Assembly (NCBI GenBank): GCA_014380505.1
Contig: JACMJT010000014.1
Location: forward strand, 1-13,816
DNA: 13,816 nt
Direction: 5' to 3'
Source of the DNA: Hyphomicrobiales bacterium
GTDB lineage: Bacteria > Pseudomonadota > Alphaproteobacteria > Rhizobiales > Aestuariivirgaceae
Position numbers and translations under genes: made by a program. Of the stretch, positions 1 through 6,429 are shown piece by piece. Below the pieces are notes generated by a model. The model searched no databases, was not told the DNA's origin, and saw only the letters and a program-made list of their open reading frames with translations. The stretch's first letter is position 1, and every line of letters starts with the position of its first letter.

Positions 1-1
1 C

Positions 2-481
2 TCGAAGGTCGCAAGTGCCACTCCGGAACAGACCGAAGAGACGGCACCGACGACCACCACCGGAACCGCCACGGAGCAGGCGGTTGCCTCCACAGCGGCG
101 ACAACCGAAACTACAACGGCCGCGACCACCACAGAGCAGACCGCCTCAACGTCTGCTGCCGCAACCAACACAACCGCGAGCGACACCACCACGGAGCAGA
201 CAATCGCCGCCACAACCAGCACGGCAACCGAAATCGCCAAACCAAGGGACGGCCGCATCGTCATTCAGCCCGGCAACAATTTGTGGCGGATTTCCCGCGT
301 GATCTACGGCAGCGGCACCAAATACACGGTGCTCTTCGAATCCAACAAGGATCAGATCAGGAATCCCGATCTGATTTTTCCGGGACAGGTGTTCATGACA
401 CCCGATGTCGTGCCACCCGAGACGATCGATCCCACGCGCCGCGATTCACTGAAGCCTGAGGAAGGCGGCACGGCTGGATGA
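2..481 (+). CDS. LysM domain protein, C-terminal part (5' end outside window)
   Basis: The reading frame is open from base 2 to the TGA at 479-481, so only the C-terminal ~159 residues are visible and the start lies upstream. The first ~80 residues are a low-complexity Thr/Ala/Glu/Gln linker. After it comes one LysM domain, roughly residues 83-133 of the visible part. It begins GRIVIQPGNNLWRISRVIYG, continues through a KYTVLFESNKDQI segment and ends IFPGQVFMTP. LysM domains bind the N-acetylglucosamine-containing glycan of peptidoglycan, so the protein probably acts in the periplasm or at the cell wall; that location is inferred because no signal peptide is visible. A short tail rich in Pro, Arg and Glu follows. 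The stop overlaps the start of the ABC exporter (ATGA), which indicates translational coupling. The domain call is firm; the role of the whole protein is unknown. Confidence 0.88.
   Translation, partial: SKVASATPEQTEETAPTTTTGTATEQAVASTAATTETTTAATTTEQTASTSAAATNTTASDTTTEQTIAATTSTATEIAKPRDGRIVIQPGNNLWRISRVIYGSGTKYTVLFESNKDQIRNPDLIFPGQVFMTPDVVPPETIDPTRRDSLKPEEGGTAG
62..241 (+). repeat. Three in-frame 60-bp repeats coding a Thr-rich linker
   Basis: Three units of exactly 60 bp (62-121, 122-181, 182-241) lie in the LysM protein frame. Their conserved cores, ACGGAGCAG, ACAGAGCAG and ACGGAGCAG, start at 71, 131 and 191. Each encodes 20 residues beginning approximately xTxTEQ(T/A), followed by Ala/Thr-rich sequence. 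A degenerate extra core (PEQTEE) lies 48 bp upstream of the first. The array probably serves as a flexible, extended spacer before the LysM domain. More copies may lie outside the window. Confidence 0.75.
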
Positions 482-2394
482 ATGAAAAGACGCCGCCGGG
501 AGTTGCCGTAGCACCTGGCAACGATGGCAATCAGTGGGCCATTCTCAAGGACCTGCTGCCGTTTCTCTGGCCCCGGGGCAGACCCGATCTCAAAGCCCGC
601 GTTGCCGTCGCCATGGTGGCGCTGGTTGTCTCGAAGCTGATCACCGTCGCCACGCCCTATTCGTTCAAATATGCAACCGATGCGCTGACCGCCAGCGGCA
701 ATGCCGCAGCCATCGCCGTCTCCGTCGCCCTGTTCATGGTGCTGGCCTATGGCGTTGGCCGCATCATGATGGTGGCGCTGGCTCAGTTCCGCGACGCCAT
801 CTTCGCCAAGGTAGGCCAGCGCGCGGTGCGCGAGCTTTCGATCCGCACCTTTCGCCACCTGCACACGCTGTCGCTCAAGTTTCATCTTGAGCGCCGCACC
901 GGCGGGCTTTCGCGCATCGTCTCGCGGGGCACCGCGGGGATCGACACGGTGCTCCGCTTTTCGCTGTTCAACACCTTCCCGACAATTCTTGAGATCGGCC
1001 TCGTGGCGGGCGTTCTCGCCTGGTCCTTCGGCTGGATCTATGCAGCGGTGATCCTCGCAACCGTCGTCGTCTACATCGGGTATACCTATGCAGCTACCGA
1101 ATGGCGCATCGCCATCCGCCGCACCATGAACGAGGCCGACAACGACGCCAACACCAAGGCCATCGACAGCCTGCTGAATTTCGAAACCGTCAAGTATTTC
1201 GGCAACGAGGACCATGAGGCCCAGCGCTACGACGTCTCCATGGCGAAATACGAGAAGGCCGCGGTGAAAACCTGGATTTCGCTGGCGGTTCTAAACGCCG
1301 GCCAAGCGTTCATCTATGCCATAGGCCTCACCATCGTCATGGCCATGTCGGCGCTGGCGATCGCGCGCGGGCAAGCAACCGTCGGCGATTTCGTCATGAT
1401 CAACGCGCTGATGGTGCAGCTTTACATGCCGCTCAATTTCATCGGCTCCTCCTACCGTGAGATCAAGCAGGGCCTGATCGATGTCGAGCAGATGTTCAAC
1501 CTGCTGAAGGTGAATGCCGAGATTGCCGACGATCCCGAAGCCGTGCCGCTCAAGGTGAAAAAGGCCGAAGTCGTCTTCGAGAACGTGAGTTTCGCCTACG
1601 ACAAGGAGCGTCCGATCATCCGAGACCTGACGTTTCGCGTGCCGCCGGGCCATACGGTGGCCATCGTTGGGCCTTCAGGTGCGGGCAAATCGACGATTTC
1701 CCGGCTGCTTTACCGTTTCTACGATGTGAGCAAGGGCCGCATTCTCGTCGATGGCCAGGATATCGCCATGGCGACGCAAAAATCGCTGCGCGCCGCCATC
1801 GGCATGGTGCCCCAGGATACCGTGCTGTTCAACGACACCATCCGCTACAACATCCGCTATGGCCGCCCGGATGCGACAGACGAGGAAGTCGAGGACGCCG
1901 CCAAGCTCGCGCAGATCCACAAGTTCATTTTGAGCTTGCCCAAGGGTTACGACGCCATGGTGGGAGAACGCGGGCTCAAGCTCTCGGGTGGCGAGAAGCA
2001 GCGCGTATCCATCGCGCGTACCATTCTGAAGGGCCCGCCGATCCTGATCCTCGACGAGGCGACATCAGCACTCGATAGCCACACGGAGCAGGAAATTCAG
2101 GACGCGCTGCGCAAGGTGTCCAGGAATCGCACGACGCTTGTTATCGCCCACAGGCTTTCGACCGTGGTGGACGCCGACGAGATCATCGTTCTTGACAAGG
2201 GCCATATCGCCGAACGCGGCACCCATGCGCAGCTTCTGCGCAAGAAGGGAGTCTACGCCAGCCTGTGGAACCGTCAGCGCGAGGCCGACGAAGCGCGCAG
2301 CCGGCTTGAGCGCGCCAAGTCGAAAGAATCTGGAAAGACGATCGAGACCATGACTGAAACGGAACGGGATTTGCCGGAACAGGTCAGCGGTTAA
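478..2394 (+). CDS. Atm1-type ABC exporter (fused permease/ATPase)
   Basis: This 638-residue half-transporter has an N-terminal six-helix membrane domain (about residues 40-340) and a C-terminal ATPase domain. The ATPase signatures are complete: Walker A GPSGAGKST (398-406), Q-loop Gln446 in MVPQDTVLFNDT, ABC signature LSGGEKQR (502-509), Walker B ILILDE (522-527) with Glu527, and H-loop His558. Sequence style and length match the bacterial Atm1/HMT1 family, known to export glutathione-linked metal or persulfide compounds from the cytoplasm and linked to Fe-S and heavy-metal homeostasis. It should work as an inner-membrane homodimer. A charged tail of about 35 residues after the ATPase domain is extra and probably disordered. 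The start overlaps the LysM stop (ATGA). The family call is strong; the exported substrate is inferred from homologues. Confidence 0.93.
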   Translation: MNEKTPPGVAVAPGNDGNQWAILKDLLPFLWPRGRPDLKARVAVAMVALVVSKLITVATPYSFKYATDALTASGNAAAIAVSVALFMVLAYGVGRIMMVALAQFRDAIFAKVGQRAVRELSIRTFRHLHTLSLKFHLERRTGGLSRIVSRGTAGIDTVLRFSLFNTFPTILEIGLVAGVLAWSFGWIYAAVILATVVVYIGYTYAATEWRIAIRRTMNEADNDANTKAIDSLLNFETVKYFGNEDHEAQRYDVSMAKYEKAAVKTWISLAVLNAGQAFIYAIGLTIVMAMSALAIARGQATVGDFVMINALMVQLYMPLNFIGSSYREIKQGLIDVEQMFNLLKVNAEIADDPEAVPLKVKKAEVVFENVSFAYDKERPIIRDLTFRVPPGHTVAIVGPSGAGKSTISRLLYRFYDVSKGRILVDGQDIAMATQKSLRAAIGMVPQDTVLFNDTIRYNIRYGRPDATDEEVEDAAKLAQIHKFILSLPKGYDAMVGERGLKLSGGEKQRVSIARTILKGPPILILDEATSALDSHTEQEIQDALRKVSRNRTTLVIAHRLSTVVDADEIIVLDKGHIAERGTHAQLLRKKGVYASLWNRQREADEARSRLERAKSKESGKTIETMTETERDLPEQVSG

Positions 2395-2735
2395 GTCTGC
2401 CGAGCGCCACCGATTTTTCCGTGGCTGGCGCGAATTTTGAGAATCTGAACTTTCTTTGGCAGTTCGATCAGAAACTCGGCATCGCGTTCCAAATGATGAA
2501 TGCGTGCAGGATCGCCGCCTGTGAAACTCGACATCGACTCGACACTCTCCCAATAAGATATCGTGATGAACTCAGTTTCTCCTTCGCGGTCCTCGCGAAA
2601 CGTCCGGACACCCATCGCCTTCTCGACCAGCGGTTTGATGCCGGCTTCGTAGTTGTAGACCTCGTATTCGTCGGCTCGCTCCGGCCGGGTGCGACCGCGC
2701 CAGATGCGGGCGATCGTAGGGCCTTGGGTATCCAT
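2391..2735 (-). CDS. Antibiotic biosynthesis monooxygenase (ABM)-like small protein
   Basis: A protein of 114 residues with the pattern of a single dimeric alpha/beta-barrel (ABM superfamily) domain: an N-terminal strand (TIARIWRGRT), a helix (YEVYNYEAGIKPLVEKA), a strand around GVRTFREDREGETEFITIS, the YWESVESMSSFTG helix, and a LPKKVQILKI strand. Members are small monooxygenases, or simply ligand-binding and stress-related proteins, so no reaction can be assigned here. The start at 2735 is chosen over an ATG eight codons upstream because GGAGGAG (2740-2746, read on the minus strand) lies four bases before it and because the upstream residues are a run of arginines. Its TAA (2391-2393) overlaps the TAA of the convergent ABC exporter (2392-2394) within TTAA. 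Confidence 0.8.
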   Translation of the reverse strand: MDTQGPTIARIWRGRTRPERADEYEVYNYEAGIKPLVEKAMGVRTFREDREGETEFITISYWESVESMSSFTGGDPARIHHLERDAEFLIELPKKVQILKIRASHGKIGGARQT

Positions 2736-2739
2736 GAAT

Positions 2740-2746
2740 CTCCTCC
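2740..2746 (-). promoter_or_regulatory. Strong Shine-Dalgarno of the ABM-like gene
   Basis: On the minus strand GGAGGAG is followed by ATTC and then ATG. It is close to ideal and decides the start at 2735 rather than 2759. Confidence 0.75.
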
Positions 2747-2953
2747 GGCGGCGGGTCACCTCGTCCTGAACGCTTCGTCACCAATTTGGTTGCAGCCTGC
2801 CGGAGGAAACCCCAGGAGCAAGTAACCAGTTACACACCGTGATCGCCGACGGGGTATTAAGCCTGTGGTTCAAATTCGAGCCTTATAAGCCGAAAATTCG
2901 AGGCAAATTCGACTCTGATTCCCTTTTGTTTACGTCTGAGGCTCAGGGTGACC
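2747..2953. other. Intergenic region between the ABM-like gene and the ybjQ unit
   Basis: This divergent intergenic stretch is visibly more AT-rich than its surroundings, especially 2850-2935. It must hold the promoters for the ABM-like gene (minus) and the ybjQ unit (plus). Besides the AAATTCGA repeats, listed separately, it contains two short inverted repeats: ACCAATTTGGT (2780-2790) and GTAAC-CA-GTTAC (2822-2833). Either could be an operator, but both are short. An open frame on the plus strand starting with GTG near 2839 crosses the region but shows no convincing coding character before 2956. Confidence 0.5.
2872..2912 (+). promoter_or_regulatory. Three helically phased AAATTCGA repeats, possible operator/promoter
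   Basis: AAATTCGA occurs three times in the same orientation, at 2872-2879, 2894-2901 and 2905-2912. The start-to-start steps are 22 and 11 bp, close to two turns and one turn of DNA, so all three would face the same side of the helix. Between the first two lies TATAAG (2884-2889), a 5/6 match to a -10 box. No good -35 box stands 17 bp upstream of it. The arrangement suggests an activator or repressor binding array controlling the downstream ybjQ unit. The repeats and spacing are seen directly; the regulatory function is inference. Confidence 0.4.
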
Positions 2954-2955
2954 CC

Positions 2956-3057
2956 ATGAACCGGAAAGATCCCATTATGGGGTGGACCGGGAAGGACATG
3001 CGCAAACCGGCGGTGGAACAGCCGGTGGCGCAAGCGAATTCGGGGAGAGTCAAATGA
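2956..3057 (+). CDS. Possible 33-residue leader peptide coupled to ybjQ
   Basis: A short frame beginning MNRKDPIMGWTGKDMRK and ending at TGA 3055-3057, which overlaps the ybjQ start as ATGA. Third codon positions are mostly G or C (about 24 of 33), like the real genes around it, and a weak AGGGTGA lies 5-11 bases before the ATG. The product would be short, basic and soluble, with no recognisable domain. It could be a real small protein, a translated leader that couples or gates YbjQ translation, or chance. The frame stays open upstream, so a longer version cannot be excluded. Confidence 0.35.
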   Translation: MNRKDPIMGWTGKDMRKPAVEQPVAQANSGRVK

Positions 3058-3479
3058 TTGTGACCACAATGGACGGCATCGCCGGGAGCATTACGGAGGA
3101 AACCCTGGGCGTGGTTCGCGGAACCGCGCTGTGGACCCGGCGCATCGTGAAGAACAGCATGGGTGGCATCCGGCAATTCCAGTTCAATGGCCTGCAGGAA
3201 CTTGACCAAGGCCTGAATTCGGCCAAGGAAAGCGCCACCAAGGCAATGGAAGAACACGCCCTGAAGCTGCGCGCCGACGCTATCATCGGCCTCCGTCTCG
3301 AGGTCATCGAGATGAGCAACGGCGTGTTCTGCGTTAATGCCACGGGAACGGCGGTGAACACGGTGAAACTGCCGCAATCGGTTCCGGTCTTTACCGCAGG
3401 CCCGGCGGAAGATTTCGATCTCGACGTGTCTTTCCTGGCGGCGCGGCCGTCCTACGCGGGATCGGCACTACGGCACTAA
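3054..3479 (+). CDS. YbjQ/UPF0145 family protein
   Basis: A protein of 141 residues. The core, roughly residues 1-107, follows the YbjQ (UPF0145, 'putative heavy-metal-binding') pattern: an N-terminal MIVTTMDGIAGSIT strand, the LGVVRGTALWTRRIVKN segment, a GIRQFQFNG stretch, a helix with ELDQGLNSAKESATKAMEEHA, then ALKLRADAIIGLRLEVIEM and the closing VNATGTAVNT. About 30 residues after this core are extra compared with the ~107-residue E. coli protein. Members form oligomeric rings; metal binding was proposed from structure, and the biological role is not settled. The start at 3054 is preferred because GGGGAGAG lies just upstream and because it matches the family N-terminus. The same frame extends to an ATG at 2982, but the added residues do not look family-like. 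Confidence 0.85.
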   Translation: MIVTTMDGIAGSITEETLGVVRGTALWTRRIVKNSMGGIRQFQFNGLQELDQGLNSAKESATKAMEEHALKLRADAIIGLRLEVIEMSNGVFCVNATGTAVNTVKLPQSVPVFTAGPAEDFDLDVSFLAARPSYAGSALRH

Positions 3480-3511
3480 AGTCTACAGCACCCAGACTAC
3501 TGGACGGCACA

Positions 3512-3545
3512 GGGCACATGGACGATGGGGATCGTCCGTGTGCCC
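3512..3545 (+). terminator. Long hairpin between ybjQ and psd (terminator or leader structure)
   Basis: A 15-bp inverted repeat with a GGGG loop: the left arm GGGCACATGGACGAT (3512-3526) pairs with ATCGTCCGTGTGCCC (3531-3545) at all 15 positions, one of them a G-U wobble. It starts 32 bases after the ybjQ stop and ends 33 bases before the psd ATG. No U-tract follows (GAATTGCTTTGC), so it is not a classic intrinsic terminator. It may stabilise the 3' end of the ybjQ transcript, terminate it with Rho, or act as a leader structure for psd. Confidence 0.55.
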
Positions 3546-3578
3546 GAATTGCTTTGCAAAAACGCCTCGGCGCGCTAG

Positions 3579-4292
3579 ATGACGCTCATGTCCATCGTCA
3601 ACAGCATCCAGTCGGCCTTCGTGCCCGTCCATCGTGAGGGCTGGCGGTTTGTCGCCATTTTTGCAGCCGTGACCTTGCTTCTCTTCTGGCTGGACGTGGC
3701 GCTGCTGGGCTGGATCGGCGTCATCGCCACCGCCTGGTGCGCCTATTTTTTCCGTGACCCCGAACGGGTGACGCCGCTCCGTTCCGGACTCGTCATTTCG
3801 CCCGCCGACGGGCGCGTGAGTTCCGTCGAGCAGGTGGTACCTCCGCCCGAGCTTGATCTGCCACGCGAACCTGTGACCCGCATTTCGGTATTCATGAATG
3901 TCTTCGACGTGCATGTGAACCGCGCGCCCTCCGATGGCGCCATCAGGCGCATCGCTTACATACCTGGCGTATTCATCAATGCGGACCTGGACAAGGCGAG
4001 TGCGGACAATGAGCGACAGGCATTGACACTGGAGCTTGCCGGCGGACGCCGCGTCGGCGTCGTGCAGATTGCCGGACTCATCGCCCGGCGCATTGTGAAG
4101 TTCGTGGCCGAAGGCGATCATGTTGTGGCGGGCCAGCGCTTTGGCCTTATCCGTTTCGGCAGCCGCGTCGATGTCTATCTTCCGGCAGGGGTGCACGCCC
4201 TCGTCAGCGTCGGCCAGCGGGCCATCGGCGGAGAAACTGTTCTCGCCGACATGACCTCAGCCGAAAGCGAACGTTCGGCGCGCCGGAGCTGA
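3579..4292 (+). CDS. psd: Phosphatidylserine decarboxylase proenzyme
   Basis: This enzyme decarboxylates phosphatidylserine to phosphatidylethanolamine at the inner membrane. The proenzyme is 237 residues, the short form common in Alphaproteobacteria. A hydrophobic N-terminal segment (about 23-57) ends in AYFFRDPER, followed by the conserved SPADGRV and the [13 protein letters not shown] motif with its family histidines. Self-cleavage is expected between Gly194 and Ser195 in [11 protein letters not shown], leaving a pyruvoyl group on the alpha chain. Neither candidate start, ATG 3579 or ATG 3588 (MSIVNS, which resembles family N-termini better), has a clear Shine-Dalgarno; the longer is listed and 3588 is a real alternative. 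The stop overlaps the pssA start by one base (TGATG), so the two enzymes of the pathway are co-translated. Confidence 0.95.
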   Translation: MTLMSIVNSIQSAFVPVHREGWRFVAIFAAVTLLLFWLDVALLGWIGVIATAWCAYFFRDPERVTPLRSGLVISPADGRVSSVEQVVPPPELDLPREPVTRISVFMNVFDVHVNRAPSDGAIRRIAYIPGVFINADLDKASADNERQALTLELAGGRRVGVVQIAGLIARRIVKFVAEGDHVVAGQRFGLIRFGSRVDVYLPAGVHALVSVGQRAIGGETVLADMTSAESERSARRS

Positions 4293-5122
4293 TGGTGGAG
4301 CGCGAACCCGAAATCGGCATCGAGAGGAACCTCCGCGGCGATCCGCGCCGCGCCGCCCGTTTCAAAAGGGTGCCTGTTCGTTATCTGCTTCCTAACCTGA
4401 TCACGCTGATCGCCCTGTGCAGCGGCATCACTGCGATCCGCCTCGGCATAGAAGGGCGCTTTGAATTGGCCGTCGCCGCCGTCATCGTTGCCATACTGCT
4501 CGATGCCGTGGACGGCCGGCTCGCCAGATTTCTCAAAGGCACCTCGCGCTTCGGCGCCGAGCTCGACTCGCTCGCCGACTTCGTCAACTTCGGCGTGGCG
4601 CCGGCGATGCTTCTGTATTTCTGGTCGCTCAATCAGTTGCGAACGGCCGGATGGGTCATAGCGCTCGTTCTGGCAATATGCTGCGCGCTGCGTCTCGCCC
4701 GTTTCAACGTGGCGCTCGATGATCCGGACAAGCCAACCTGGGCTGCGGGTTTTTTTGCAGGCGCTCCAGCGCCGGCCGGTGCGGGCCTCGCCATGCTTCC
4801 CATGTACCTGGGCTTCCTCGGCGTGGTTGAAGACGGCCGCCAATATGCTCCGATATTTGGCCCCTACGTGGTGGCGGTGGCGTTGCTGATGGTAAGCCGC
4901 GTGCCCACCTATTCCGGCAAGAACCTCGGCCGCTGGATTCCGCGCGATCTCGTGCTCCCGATACTCGGTCTCGGCGTCTTCACCATCATTATGCTGGTCT
5001 CTTATCCATGGGAGTTATTGATCGTGCTGGCCGTGGCCTATCTCGCCATGATTCCCGTCAGTATCCGCTCCTATCAGCGTCACCGGAAAGCGGACGCCGA
5101 GGCCGCCGCGCGAAAACCATAG
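4292..5122 (+). CDS. pssA: CDP-diacylglycerol-serine O-phosphatidyltransferase
   Basis: The product joins CDP-diacylglycerol and serine to give phosphatidylserine, the substrate of the decarboxylase encoded just upstream. It is 276 residues and multi-pass. The CDP-alcohol phosphotransferase motif is complete: Asp71-x2-Asp74-Gly75-x2-Ala78-Arg79-x8-Gly88-x3-Asp92-x3-Asp96, read from DAVDGRLAR and RFGAELDSLADF. These acidic residues bind the metal ions and the CDP head. Several hydrophobic segments follow up to about residue 260, with a charged C-terminus. PssA is chosen over phosphatidylglycerophosphate synthase because of the FVNFGVAPA context after the motif and the pairing with psd. It overlaps psd by one base and ends five bases from the stop of the convergent PLP enzyme. 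Confidence 0.94.
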   Translation: MVEREPEIGIERNLRGDPRRAARFKRVPVRYLLPNLITLIALCSGITAIRLGIEGRFELAVAAVIVAILLDAVDGRLARFLKGTSRFGAELDSLADFVNFGVAPAMLLYFWSLNQLRTAGWVIALVLAICCALRLARFNVALDDPDKPTWAAGFFAGAPAPAGAGLAMLPMYLGFLGVVEDGRQYAPIFGPYVVAVALLMVSRVPTYSGKNLGRWIPRDLVLPILGLGVFTIIMLVSYPWELLIVLAVAYLAMIPVSIRSYQRHRKADAEAAARKP

Positions 5123-5127
5123 CGCAT

Positions 5128-6342
5128 CTATCGCAAAACCCGGTCGAGATCGCGGCACAGGTCTTCTCCATTCTCAATTCCAACCGACAGGCGGAACACG
5201 CCGTCGCCGGCGAAGTCGCGGTAGCCATCGAGCGCTCTTGGATCGTGGCGGAACGTCGATTTCTGAATGTCGTCGGTGCCGATCCAGCATACAAGGCTCC
5301 GGTGGTGGCCGAGTGAGACGGCGTAGTGAACGATCTCCAAGTCCTTGATCATGCGTTCTGCCACGGCCGCGCCGGGTTCGTGTGTCTGGAAGGTCAGCAT
5401 GCCCGAGAAATTGCGCATCTGGCGCCGCGCCAAATCATGCTGCGGATGCGATGCAAGGCCGGGATAGAACACCCGCTTCACGGCTGGATGGCCCTCGAGG
5501 TGGCGCGCCACCGTCAACGCCGCTTCCTCGTGGGCCCGCATGCGGATAGGAAGTGTTGCCGCGCCGCGCAGGATAAGCCAGGCATTGAACGGTGATAGCA
5601 CACCGCCGAAATGGACCGTTGATTCCAGGTTGAGAGCAGTAAGATCCGATTTGCGGCCCACGACGGCGCCACCCATGGCATCGCCATGGCCGCCGATGTA
5701 TTTTGTAAGGGAGTGCATCACGAAATCCGCGCCGAGTTGCAACGGCTTCGTTGCTATGGGCGAGGCGAAGGTCGAATCGACCACCACATCGCGCACCCCC
5801 GCCCCATGGGCGAGACCGGAGAGGAGGGTGATATCGCAGAGCCGCATGATCGGGTTGGCCGGCGTTTCAAGCCATAGCATTTTGGTGTTGGGGCGGATGG
5901 CGGCCCTTACCGCCTCAGCCTGTGAGGGATCGACAAAGGACACCTCGATGCCAAAGCGCGGCAGGGAGTCGCGCGCCAGTTCAGCCGTTCCGATATAGTT
6001 TGTATCGGTCATCAGCAGATGATCGCCCGCGCTGAGGCGGCCAGCAATCAGGGCGTGGGTGGCGCCGATACCGGAGGCATATGCCAGTGCTGCTTCCCCG
6101 CCCTCCAGCGCCGCAAGCTTATCCTCAAGCTGGCGCACCGTGGGACTGGCCTTGCGGGCATAAACGAAACCGTCATAGTCCTTTCTGTCCCGCGTTGAAA
6201 AACCCGTGAGTTCGGTGGGCGCGAACGTGACCGACATGACGAGGTTAGGAGAGGAGGCCCTGGTCGCGGGGTCGACGTGTTCGCCGGCATGAACCGCGAG
6301 GGTTTCCACATTCCAGTCCTGATTTCGTCCCGATGCCGGCAT
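5128..6342 (-). CDS. Cys/Met-metabolism (trans-sulfuration) PLP-dependent enzyme
   Basis: A 404-residue fold-type-I PLP enzyme of the cystathionine gamma-synthase / beta-lyase / methionine gamma-lyase family. Visible residues are Tyr61 and Arg63 in VYARKASPT (phosphate contact from the neighbouring subunit), the ASGIGATHAL cofactor loop (89-98), Asp189 in VVDSTFASP (pyridine nitrogen) and Lys214 in HSLTKYIGGHGD (Schiff base). Length is normal. The exact reaction cannot be read. The C-terminal active-site region has SLGHHRSLVCW followed by TDDIQKSTFR, where well-studied members have SLGGxESL and a PxxMTH motif, so substrate use may differ. The closing FRLSVGIE with its carboxylate-binding Arg is retained. 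The start is supported by GGGAG seven bases upstream on the minus strand. It is convergent with pssA and divergent from the RND transporter. Confidence 0.9.
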   Translation of the reverse strand: MPASGRNQDWNVETLAVHAGEHVDPATRASSPNLVMSVTFAPTELTGFSTRDRKDYDGFVYARKASPTVRQLEDKLAALEGGEAALAYASGIGATHALIAGRLSAGDHLLMTDTNYIGTAELARDSLPRFGIEVSFVDPSQAEAVRAAIRPNTKMLWLETPANPIMRLCDITLLSGLAHGAGVRDVVVDSTFASPIATKPLQLGADFVMHSLTKYIGGHGDAMGGAVVGRKSDLTALNLESTVHFGGVLSPFNAWLILRGAATLPIRMRAHEEAALTVARHLEGHPAVKRVFYPGLASHPQHDLARRQMRNFSGMLTFQTHEPGAAVAERMIKDLEIVHYAVSLGHHRSLVCWIGTDDIQKSTFRHDPRALDGYRDFAGDGVFRLSVGIENGEDLCRDLDRVLR

Positions 6343-6429
6343 GAAACACTCCCACTCTTTCCTTCAATCCGTTGTGCCCTATGATGACCGCGGGTACACG
6401 AATCCGCAACCCATAGGACGGCCGAATAC
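6343..6429. promoter_or_regulatory. Divergent promoter region, PLP enzyme / RND transporter
   Basis: These 87 bases separate two divergent starts and must hold both promoters; no convincing -35/-10 pair is seen. An imperfect inverted repeat, CCTATG (6378-6383) with CATAGG (6412-6417) around an inner GCGG (6390-6393) / CCGC (6404-6407), ends inside AGGACGG, the likely ribosome-binding site of the RND gene. If formed in RNA it could hinder initiation. The stem is interrupted and this is a weak call. Confidence 0.35.

Noticed and set aside
62..241. Regular 60-bp repeats considered as a CRISPR or minisatellite
   Set aside because: They are in frame within a coding sequence, with degenerate cores and no unique spacers; they encode a protein linker.
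2421..2825. Plus-strand 134-codon frame over the ABM-like gene
   Set aside because: The minus strand carries a recognisable ABM-like domain with a strong Shine-Dalgarno; the plus frame has neither.
3554..3581. TTGCAA and TAGATG spaced 16 bp apart at the psd start
   Set aside because: The -10-like element overlaps the ATG at 3579 and would put transcription start inside the gene; kept only as a hint that 3588 might be the true start.
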